Notes under the pieces: model-generated
The model's database searches: none
What the model saw: the letters and a program-made list of their open reading frames with translations, nothing else
What the model was told of the DNA's origin: nothing
NCBI RefSeq assembly: GCF_003171515.1
Contig: NC_089396.1
Coordinates: 1,550,001 to 1,614,000 of the forward strand
Source of the DNA: Pyrenophora tritici-repentis
Taxonomy: Eukaryota > Ascomycota > Dothideomycetes > Pleosporales > Pleosporaceae
Direction of reading: 5' to 3'
DNA length: 64,000 nucleotides
Shown: piece by piece, positions 39,987 through 51,900 of the stretch
Layout: each line of letters opens with the position of its first letter
Numbering within the stretch: position 1 is the stretch's first letter
Program-made: the position numbers and the translations under genes

Positions 39987-42900
39987 TTAAACACTCCCAG
40001 CCACCTCTCCAAACCACTGTCTCAACGCTCCAGCGAGCACACCCGGCAACTCCCTAACATCCCTGACCACCAAATAATACCTAAATGGAAACTGCTCCAT
40101 GTACTTATATCTTACAATCTTTCCCTCTGGTGTAAAGACTGCGGACTGCAGATCCAAGATGGAAGTTTTCGTCTGCTCTTTCTGCGGCGCAGGTGGCTGC
40201 GCACCAGGGTTGTCGCTTTGAGTAGGCATGGGCACAAAAGGCGCAGCACCAGAGCTATCGATGATGATGAAAACGATCATGACGCGCTCTTCCTGTGCTT
40301 TGCGGACCAGACGTTGGATCTCGGCGTGGTCGTCGCACAAACCATCACTGACGATGAGCATCAACTGCCAAAGATCTTCGCCAGCCGAGCTCGACCCTTT
40401 TTGTCTGGCGTCTTTGAATAGCTGGAGACTCTTGTCGACGAGGCCCCGGACATTGGTCTTCTTTGCGTCGAAACCGAATTGTTCGAAGACGCGGACGCCG
40501 GCTTCAGAGGTGAAGGGCTTGTCGAAATCGTGGGCGACGTTGACATGGTCGCCGAAGCCAACAACAGATACTTCGCCGACTTCTAACATAGAGAGCGAGC
40601 GGGTGACGAGCGTGAGAGTCTTGAGTGCAAGATTGCTGGCTCCGCTGTCGGCCATACTGCCACTGTTGTCGAGGGCGATCATGACTTGGTAGCTTCTCTT
40701 GCTTGGCATGCTGCGTCGGAGCCAGATCTTGTCGCGCTTGTAGCCCGATGCGATGTACGGGATGATGCGCTTGAGGTTGAGACGTTTACCGGTGCGGAAG
40801 TCACCGCGCAACTTAGTGGCGAGAGTTGGTGCAAGGATGAGACGGAGGTGCTCCGTCAGCTGTTGAGAGAGAGAATGTGTGGAAGCCTCGTGGGCGAGCC
40901 AAAGAGCACGTGCGGAAGTTGGGTCCATTGTTGAAGGGTCTAGATGCGTTAGTGAGAGCTGGGCTTCGATGTTTTCGGCTGAAGACGTGGTGGATGCTGC
41001 GTCGTCGTCTTCGAGTGGGACGGCGTCGGCCATGTTTTCGTCTTCTTGGTCAGGGAACGGTCGTTTCTCGCCAACGAAGGCTTGCGGCTGACCTTCCATC
41101 GCGTTGGATTGTGGCTGCTGAGCTTCTTCATCGTGGTCTTGTGTCTGCTCAGCATCTTCCATGTCAACATCCTTGTCAGCCCCGGTCATCTCTTCGTCAT
41201 TGTCTTCAGGCCGAGTCGCGATCTTCTCATCTTCCTCATTCATCGGCAAAGCCATGTCATGATCTAAGGTCTTAGCCTGCTCCTCGGTCGCGGTGCCCAA
41301 TGCCTGTGTATCGGCCTGCTCCTCTTCATCTCCCAAGTGCTCGAAGTCTGCATCAGCCAGGTCGATCTCTTTATCGATCTGTTGTGCTTGCGTCCCATCT
41401 TTTTCGCGAGCATCCTGGATCTGCTTCTGCTGGTTGTACCACTTTTCTAGTACATCGCCCAGTTTCTTGAACGACTGCTTCTCGCGAGACTCCTCAGGCT
41501 GCTCGCCTTGACCGCCCGCATCAGGCGCCGCTGTCTCTCCCAGTTGTCCGTCGTCAGTCGTCGGCACTTGCTGTTGATCAGAACGCTCTCCTTCCTGGCC
41601 TTCATCCTGGTTTGCAGCACTTGCAGAAGCTTGTTCCTTCTTATTCTTGTGAGCTTCTTCGTTTGCATCCGTACCTGCACCTGCCTCGGCGTTAGGATCA
41701 GCCTGATCGGTGTCTTTTACGTCGCTAGTCTCATCATCTGGTATGTTTTCGTCTGGAAGAGGTATAGCTTCGTCGTCCATGAGTTCATCTCCTTCGTCCT
41801 CTTGCTCTCCTTCGGGCTGCTCTTCATCTTCAACATGGCCGGTGGTGTCCTTTTCCTCTTCACCTTCTTGCTCAGGGCCAATGTCTTCGTCGATAGTATC
41901 AGGCTGCCCTTGGTCGACATCGGGTTCCATCTCATCTTCCGGTAGATCGTCGCCCATATCTATATCCCCGAAGTCGTCGTCCTCTTTGCCCTCGTCATCT
42001 TGTCCATCCATGTTCAGATCTTCGGGTAAATCAAGTGTCTCTTCTTCTTTAGCATGCGGATCCATCTGTTCCTTCTCTCCAACACCGACGTTCTCCTCCT
42101 GATCTTCACCTTCCATTTCCATCTCCTCATCTTCTTGGCCCTCTTTCTTTTCCTCCTTGTCCTCTTCGTCTCCATCCTCGCCGCCCTTCTCTTTTTCCTT
42201 CTGTTCGGCAGCTACTTGTTCATCTTGATCTTCTGTACCGACATCCTGTTTCCCCTCTTTGTCTTTCGCGTCGTCTTCCTTGCTACCGTCATCCCACATT
42301 TTCTCATCGACAGCACTGGGACCAAGATCATCAACACTGCCGACTTCGCTTTGCGCATCATCGTCTCCTTCCTCCCCAGATTCATCACCCTTGTCTTCCT
42401 TTTCGCCCACTTCTTCAGTCTCACCCTCCATCTCTTGTTCACCCATGTCGACCGCGTCTTCTTGGTCTTCGATACTACCTTCACGCTCGCCCTTCTGCTC
42501 CTGAGCCAGATCCTCCAGGTCTTCATCGTCTTCGATGTCTTTGGAGATGTCTTCCGCACCTTCGCCTTCGCCAAGACCGGTGCCAGCTTCGAGCTTCTCA
42601 TCTTTACCCTTTTGAGGATCATTCGACTTTTCAGGGGGCTGACAGAAACCCTGTGTACCGATTTGGATGAAAGATTTTGACAAGCGATGGAGGAGATTGG
42701 CAGTTGATGCATGTAGTGCGTCGAAACGCTTGACAAGGTACTCATGCGTTGCCACATACTGATCCAGTATAGGCTTGACTGAAGCAAACAATGCAGCAAT
42801 CCTTTGCACGCTAGTATCTTCGTAAAGGTACTGTATACCGTCTAGCAGACTTTGTAAAGCAGTACTAATTTGAGGAGCATGCAGGGCACTGAGGGCGGCT

Positions 42901-45900
42901 GAAACCGCCTGTTCTTCTTTGACAAGCCACGATGTATCGTCAATCGAATCCGGTATGTTCTTCATTGCCACTTCAACGTCTTGCATAGATCCGAGAACAA
43001 GATCCAGAGACGCAAAGATGTCTTTTGCATGGGACTCGACTGTGATGCGTGCGTCTTCCGAAAAACTAATGATTCCAGATTCTGCATAGTGAAAGAGGAA
43101 TGGCTTGATATGACGCAGCACGGTTCTAGCCATGTCGCTTTCGCGAATCCAGTCTCCAAAAAAAGTTTGCAGGTCTCTCAGGTGAGCTCCGACGGACTGA
43201 TTCAGCGTTTGATGAGCATCCGACTTGACGTTGAGTGGCAATATGGGCAACTGATCGTAGGCATCAGCGAGCCCTTTGATCTTGACGGTCCATTCGCGCA
43301 TGTGTCGGATCAATACATCCAGCTCGTTTGTCTTGCCTAACTTGGCTTGGGCGTTGACAACATCAGTACCTGTTTGGAGCATGGCAGCGAGCCATCGGAG
43401 TTGGGGCTGTAAGGAAGATGTGACTCCAGCTTGTTGCTCAGACATCCAAGTAATTTTACCATGCTCTGTCTGACACAAACTTTTAACAAGCGAGACTGGA
43501 ACCTTTGCGAGTTCAAGGCTTTGCGCAGCTTTGCTTAACACTGTTCGTTGCCGAATGGAAGCATGTAGCAAGCCCTCCAGATATCCAATACTTCTGGCCA
43601 CATCATTGGCCGTAAGATCGCCTGAGTGCTCTCTAGTCACGGCACGGACTTGAGGCATGATGTTGAGTGCCTTGTGCAAATGGTATTCCGCTGCACGCCC
43701 AGTGTCTTCGCCACCCTTGACGAGCGGTATCGTGGAGAGGATCGTTGAGAGTTCATCTTGCTTCGCCAGAGTATCAACACTGAGATTAGAATTAATACCC
43801 ATCTGACGCAGCTCCTTCATTGTGTCGGCGTAAAGCTTGCGCTTCTGGGTTTTCAGATGCTGCACTGATGCTTTGTTCTCCTCGGTCAATGTCGTAGGAG
43901 TGGCCTTTTGAAGCTCAATAATCGAGCTCGAAAGCTCTGCGATGAAGTCACTGATATGTGACGCGCCGTCGACACTCTCAGTCCTGGGGACTGCAAGGTT
44001 ACGCATCATCGACACTGTAACACCAAGGTTCTTGAAACGCGTGGGTCGCCCTGACCAATCTGGAATACTGCTTGTGCAAACTTCTACAGCTTCAGGGTTG
44101 ACAGCTGTGCCAACCGTCTCAATAGTAATGTCCTGCACCAAATGAATCTCTTCCGGGAAGCCGTTTGTCATGATACTAGAGATAGGACGATTGAGCAGAG
44201 CTCGGAACTTCCTCACTAGTTTGGTGAGTTTCCGATGATTCGTCTTTGCGCTTTGCTTCAGCACTTCTATGTTCGTATCTTTCCAGCTTGCGAGTTTGAT
44301 GACATCGGTGATTTGCTTTTCCAGAACTTGTCGGCCTTTGGCGAGCGTTTCATGCACAGGCTTCTCGAGGCGGGAATAGTAGGCAATGAAGTTGTCGAGC
44401 GCTAAATGCAGGATCTTGAATGCATCAAACTCCTGCATGCGCATGGCAGCGTGTTGGCGAAGTTGTTGCAGGAGCTTGATGCGCTGCTCGAATTGTCCAA
44501 GCGTTGTTGTCTCAAAGAAGCCTTCAAGTGACTTGAGGAGATCCTTGGCATGTGTCTGCAAAGCCCCTTCGTCCTCAACACTCTCCGATGCGGCGATAAC
44601 CGTCTCATATGCAACAAAAAACCAACTCTTTGCATCGTCGCGGTACTTTTCTTCTTCCATATCAAACAATCGAGCCCAAGTCGTAAGCTCAAGTTCTCTC
44701 CAACTGACGAGAAGCTTTGTAAGATCATCATAAAGACTAGCAGTACTATACTCTTTGCTTGCGACCTTCTGCCACTCGTGCATGTACGCGTAAAGCTTTT
44801 CGGCCTTGGTTATGAATTTCGCCACGGGGTCGACATGTCGGAACTCCAGAGCTTCGTCGCATGTGCGCAGGACGTCAGATAGTGTGGCATGTTCGGGCCA
44901 AACATTGCGTATCTGGCGGTAGCGGATCTGGATGCGCTGGACTAGCGCAATGAGTCGCTTCGCTTCAGAAAGGTTGGGATCGAAGTAGAAATTGTAGGTC
45001 CTTGCGGTGCCGATGTAAGATAAATCTTTGACCTTCTTTTCCAGCGCGAGGTAAATGACTGGCAAGGCATCTTCGTGCTTGCTGCAGTGTGCCTTGCCAT
45101 CCGAGATACGATTGAGCTCTGTCGCGCACCAGCCTATCAAAGATTTGACTGAATCTGTTGCATCCCGCCCATCAAGGAAAAGTTCGGAATGGATGTTGGC
45201 AAGTCGAATGGCATGGTCCCGGGAGCTAGATGGTAGCCGGGGCGGCATGTCTTGTTGCTCCTGGTCGGCCTCGTAGTCAGGAAAGAGGGAAAGATCTTCC
45301 TCATCATCGTCATCGTCCATCCCTCGATAAGTGTACAGACTTGAATTTTGTGCCTCCTTCTCTTGGTCCTGGAGAAGCTTGGTTTTCCAATCTCCGTATA
45401 AACTGGAGAAAAGATCATGCAAAAGGTTCCTCGCCGCGTAAGTCGTCATAGCTGCCGGATCGGTACTCTTTAGCAGCTGTATCGAGTGTAATGTGTGCCA
45501 CCTGAGATCGATTGCATGGCCGCGCTGGCCCAATGCCTCCTCCATCGACCGTAACAAACACTCTGACTTTTCCAATGGCTCCAACCTTCCGAAGAATGGA
45601 GACTTTGAGGACATGTACGCCAAACTGTTGCTGACGGGGCTTTGTGCTTTCTTTTCTTCTTCTCTTTGGCCCATGATGAGACCAATCTGCAAGCATATGA
45701 GGAAGCCCACGGCGGTATCTGTGATATCGTCATACGCCCGATATCCTTCTGTGATGCGCTGGATAATGCGGAGGATGTTCTGTTGTAATGTGACATCACG
45801 AGCCGCCTCTTGAACTGACATCGATCGATTGAGGAGCGGTTTTATAGTGCTGAGCAAATTCATGAACTCGCCCTGGAGATCATCGAGAGAAGAGATCTCT

Positions 45901-48900
45901 GGACGAACGATAGCCGGTACAGGTGGTTCTTGGCCCATGTTGTCAAGCACTTTCTTGACCTTTCGGATGCGGAAACTTGTGTCTTGGCCTGTGGTATCGA
46001 GTTGGAACTGTCTCAAGGCATCGAGTGCCTGCAGGAGAGAATTTTTCTCTGCGTTGAACATGTCGCGTTCAATCATAGGCCTGAGCGCAGGATCATGTGG
46101 GTAGTTGGGTACGTATAAACGCAAACCAAATAATCCTAGATGGATCCAAGCTGCTGCATCAACAACAGAGCCCGGTGCCCTAAAGCACTTTGCAATACCG
46201 TCTTCCAGGGTTGAACGGTATAGGTTGGTCATTTCTGCTTCCAAAGATACAATGAGTCCATCCGAGTTTGCATCATTGACGATATCGGCAGAATGGGACG
46301 CAATGAGCTGATTGTAGATATCCTCGTAGAGTCTATCCAAGGCAGCCGACTGATCATATGTAATGCGACCGGCGTCGAGTGAAAGCTGCTGTGCAAGCAC
46401 CTGTAGTTCAGTCTCGAAACGATCAAGCTGCGCAAGGTGCACTTCGTCTGCGCCGTACAATTTCCCTAGAACCGACGTATGGAAACGCCCTTGTAGTACC
46501 ATGGAATTGACTACCTGGCGTGTGAGACCTAGGTGGCGATAGACCTTGGCAAAAGTCTCTGAAGCGTGACCAGGCCGTCCGACTGCGATGTTTTCAAGTT
46601 TTGTGGGTCGACGAGCAAACAAGCTTGATTTTGCGCGCGTGGCTACAGCAACAGGTGTAGGTGACGTGTATCGCTCGATAGACTCATGATTGAATGCGAC
46701 ATCCAAGAATTGGCAGAGACCTTCGAACTCTTCCTCAAAGTACGGAGTGATTACTACGTTGTCTTCACTGGTTCCTTCCTCAAGCTCTTGTACAGCTGCG
46801 TGGAGTGCAGCGATAAGCTCTCGCGCGTCAACGTGATCACCTCGCACGAGATCTAAAGAGCTGGTTATGCGCTCGCGCATCTGTACCATCTCGTCTACGC
46901 GTAAGTTTGACCGCCACATCATGGCATCAAGCATATCAGCCAGATTTTCAAGCTCAAGAATAGCCTTTAGCTGACTCTGAGTTTTGGGTGTTGATGGTTT
47001 GAAGACGCGCCAGATACTTTCCATGCCCAGACCAGTGGTTAATTGAACGTCGGATCCGAAGACCGCAATTTGCTTGGAGAGGGTCGTAGACATCGACTTG
47101 ATGAGCGGAGCTACCTCTATGGATGTGGTAGGAATAGCGGAAGCAAGCATCTTCAGATAAGTCTGGAATGTCGCGCGATCGAATGTAGTGGAAGTGGCAA
47201 GGGCATGAAATGCCCAGAACAATGTTCGCAACGGCTTCAGGAACGCGGGGTCGTAGTGCTGACTTTCTTGGAGCGCACCCCAAAAACCTTCGACAACCTT
47301 GACAAGACCTTGCCAATACGCATATAAGAAAGCTGGCAGCTTCTGCCTCTCTTTCCTCCGCTCGAAGCGGGCGGATGGAAGGTCCTGGATCGCTGTTTGC
47401 ATGTTGTACACATCGAGCATAATCTCGTACATTGAGGTTCCCCAATTACAAAGAGCCTTCGATACTTCTGTGCAATGGAGAAAAAGTTCATTGCCAAAAA
47501 GGTGGAATGAAACAAGCGTTGTCATGTCATCGGCTCCAAGATGTCGTGTAATTGATTGCGCATGTGGTGACCAGGTCTTTTCCAAGAAGCGCGCAAAGTG
47601 AGACACTCGATCTCCAAGTTTCGCTGTCGGGTTCGTAGATACTACTTGGATGGTGTCATGGTTGTCGAATCCGTTTGTGAGTATGGGAGATATTTCCACA
47701 AGCCCTTGGAGGGCCTGCTTAGTAAAGCTCGGCAACAGCTCATTATCTTGAAGCCCCAAGTGCTCAAAGCGCTGCTCTAATGTGATCGCCATACGCTGCT
47801 CTTGTTCTTGGAACTGGCGATATCGATACACAGTCGAGTCGAGTGGATACTGTATAATGGGCTTGTTTGTTCGGATGAACTCGTGGCCTGGCTCCAATAG
47901 GCATATCTCGACAGCCCTGTTTCGCATGGCTCGCGATAGCTCTCCATACTTTGCATCCATCGTCATGAAAATTCGGAAGTCCGGATGTGGTTGTACAATG
48001 CGTGCTTCGCCGTCAGCTGTAGCATGCTCATTGATGGACAGGTAGCCATTAGGCTCCAGGAGTGAGTTCAGGCGATCGAGGACAGCGCTCGAGCAGAGGT
48101 TGGCATTGTCAAGGACCAGCCACTTGCCCTGTTCCAGCGCACGGATTAGAATGCCATCTACCCACTGGAATCGGGCACCATCAATCTGCTCAATGGACGC
48201 CTGAAGAGACGTTTGCAAGCCTTGAGCCAGATCTGCTGCTCCTATTTCAGGCCTAGCAAGTACTCCAAGAAGTCGCATCATGAAATTTTCAGCGGGGTTC
48301 GTAGAGGCAGCTTGAAGAAGCTCAAGCAGCTCGATGTGGGCCAGGAGGGGTCTTTCAGAGCTTGCAATGCGGTTTCTGATAAGCTCTTCGATCTTCTGAA
48401 GATACTGATGGACCTCTCGTGTAGGATCAATCTGCTCGTATCCACCCACCAGGTCCATAGCATCAACATCTGCATTCATAGAAAACGTGACAAGATCAGC
48501 GCCGATAAAGCTAGCCAGTTGATTGATCATAGCTGTCTTTCCCGAGCCAGGCGGCCCGACGACGATAACTGGCCAGTTTTGTTTGACACTTATGAGCAGG
48601 GCTTCCATAGGACCAAGTTGCGAGACTTTGAGGGCTGACACAGTATCCGGGCGCGTGACTGCGGTGTCTCGACGTAGCAGACCAAGGCCAACCTGTACAG
48701 CATTGGTGCTCAAGTTGTGGAATAGGCTCATTCGAGGCTCGTGGGCTCCATATTGGCTCTCAAACAGTTTACGCAATCGGTTGCGATCACTCTCGGCGCG
48801 AAAGCGTTGTACGAAAACTGTATCCAGGAAGTCGCTTGCTGAACCAGGGAACTCTGTCGATGCCAGAAGCTGAAGCCAGCGCAACGTATCGCGTAAATTG

Positions 48901-51900
48901 AACTCCCATGGTGCACCAAGATTGCCGAATGCACGACGGATGACTACTTGTTCGTCAAGTTCGGCCACAAATCGTATGAGCTTAGTGACCTCCTCTTCTT
49001 GAATGCTAGGAAAGACCTTTCTGCAAATAAGCGTCAGATCCTCTGGGCGGAATACGTCTGCATATACGACCGTGAAACGATTGACGAATGAAGCGGGGAG
49101 ACCTTTACGACCACCACCCTGATGATGTGGGTTCTGCGCTGCAAAGACCCTGAAATCCTGGTGCTTGTGGAAGGTCTGGTCGAGTTCTGAAATGTAAACT
49201 TCACCACGATGATCAAGCACCGCGTTGAGACCTTCCAGTACGGATTGCGATGCCAGATTCATTTCATCCAGGAGTACCCAGTCACCGTTCTTCATCGCTT
49301 TTAAGAATGGTGCGTCTCGCCATGCAAAAGTACCTGCTGCGCCGCCTTCTACAGGCACGTCTGAGCCAAAGAGATCCATGAGATCTGTCTGCTCGGATAA
49401 GTTGAGTCGGGTCAGCGGTTTGCCAATGGCTCTAGCAAGAGCGGTAACAAGCGTGGTCTTGCCCACACCAGGGTTACCCTCCAGTAAAATAGGCTTGGCG
49501 AGTTGGAGTGCGCGAACCACTCGCATGGCATTGGATCGTGTTGTCGGGGCTTCGAGTGCAAAGCTAGACGACTGTGATGCAGCTGACGAGAACTTTGGGA
49601 TGGAAAACGATCCCAGTTGGAAAGTTTGCTCCGTGCTGATGATGTCTACGGCACCGAAATACGCTGGGGTGACATCTTTTCCGAGAAGCTTGCTCAGATG
49701 ATGGAGGCAAGCCTTCTTCTCGTCTTGAATGGATGTGGCAGAAATGGCCAACAGACCTGCTGGGTTAGCGCCAAGCGTGTCTATGAAGACCATCGCAGCA
49801 CCATGCACAATACTGAAAATTGGATCCGCATGAGCAGAGTTGTTGACGAACGAAACCCAAGCCAACGTATCACGAATGGAGATCGAAGATGAGACAGAGG
49901 TATTGTACTTGTCGTTGAACCATTGCGAGAATGAGACGATGACCCCGGCATGTTGCACCAAGCCTGGCTTCAGCTTGGATCGCACGATCTCCAGAATATC
50001 ATCAAGATCAGACATTGCAGGGACCCAGATTTCAGTGAATCGATTGCGAAGCGCGGGCGAAAGCTCCTTCTTGCCATAATCTCCACCTGGGTTCATGGTG
50101 GCGAGAAACTGAAAGCCATCGCTGGCTATGATTGAAGAGTCTGTGGGTCCCTTCTCGGCTAGCAGAAGGGTACGCGATGGTTCAAGAACACTGTTTAAGC
50201 GCTCAAGCACGGAATCATCAGCCAGCGAGATCTCATCTAGAAGGAAGTAGTGACCTTGCTTCATTGCATGCACTAGACTGCCGTCTGCCCATTCGAACAA
50301 TGCACCAGCCTTGACTCTGTTGACGAGTATAGTCTTACGAGCGTCCTCTGGTAGTGAGTCAGAAGCTTCCCCAGCTATCCTGTCGTAGAGTGCCAAGAGC
50401 TCTTCGTAGCTCAGTTGAGCCGTGTCATCTTGGATGAGGTCATTCGGTATGCTAGAGAGCACCTCCAGCACCTGCTCTCTCACCAGTTCCTCAATGGCAG
50501 ATCGGTTTCTGATGGGTCGTTGTGCACCAATCAAGTCGCCAGTTTCCGTGTTCTGATGAGCGTTGACGATATGCAGTTGGTTGTTGAAATGGTCGGCGAG
50601 CAACTGGCAGACAGTTGTCTTACCGCAGCCTGTCTCTCCAATGAGTAAAACTGGCTCGTTGTTGCGAAGTGCGTGCGCAACAAGAACAGATAGCCTGCGC
50701 ATTGCCCGAGTCCAGACGACATCAGTGTTGGCTATCGCTGTACCTTTATTGAGCCCTTCGATATTCGACAAGCTGTCCGGACTGAACAGCTGCTCCACAT
50801 CGATCGTGACTTTAGGCCCCTTCTCACTCATGACAGTTTCCATGACCTTCTTGACAGCGACTCGTTCTTCCTCCTTTCGCACACGCTCCGCAAGAAGCAT
50901 ATACCCGTTGTTAGCGAGGTCTTGAATCGTGTCTGCTTTGCGCTGCGCCCATCTGAACAGATCTCGCAGCGTTGCAAAGCTCTTTTGTTCGAATATGCGG
51001 TTCTCTTGTCGAAGAGTGGAGAGCTCCCGGTAGACCTTGACGATGCGTTTACACCAAGTTTCCGGAATCATAGTGCGTCGATGCAAAATCTCAGTGAGTT
51101 CTTCTACCGGTATGTCGTCGAAATGAAGCTCAAGGAAACGATTGCGGAAAGCCCGTGACAAAACCTTTCGTCCACCGTACAGGCCTGCTGGATTTTGAGT
51201 CGCAAAAAGCATGAAGTCTTCGTGGGGTCGGACGATTTGTTGTGTTTCGGGTATGAGAAGTTCACGGTTGTCATCGAGCAGACGATTGAGTGCTTCGAGA
51301 ACATCCGTGGGCGCTAGATTGAGTTCGTCCAACACTATCCAGTGGCCTTCCCGTAGAGCCCTCACAAGGATACCCTCTTGGAATGTAAGCTTGCCGTCAG
51401 CGCCAGAGATGTATGAGCCGAGGTATTCCTGCAGGTCGGTATGTTCGTGGTTGTTGATGCGGACGAACTTGTTGCCGGAGCGTTTCGCCAGATACTCGAT
51501 CATACTTGTCTTGCCCGAAGACGTAGGTCCCTGAATCAAGACAGGGTACTTGCGCGTAGAGGCAGCACGAATTAGATTATTCATGTTGCGCTGTACAAAG
51601 GGTGTGATGATGTAGTGCGATTGTTCTTCGACCTCGAATGCGCCCTGTCGGAGCCAATAGTGGCCTTGTCTGACATAGCCTCGGCCATCAGATGGCTGTT
51701 GAAGTGGCTTCCCAAGTTCGGCCTTCATTGAAGCCTTTTGTGGAAATAGATGCTTGGTGATGAGAGGAGCAACAGTATCCTCAGAAGCCTTTCCGAGAAA
51801 TGTCAAGAAGCTCATGTGGAAGCCTTCGTAGAGCGCTCTGCGAAGAGTGCACAAAGGCGCGATGTCTCTTGCATACGACAGGGTTCGTGTCAAAGTTCGC

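Noticed and set aside
40200..42700. Long plus-strand frames opposite the acidic region of midasin
   Set aside because: They arise because Asp/Glu-rich codons read as Ser/Phe/Leu-rich frames on the other strand; no gene signals.
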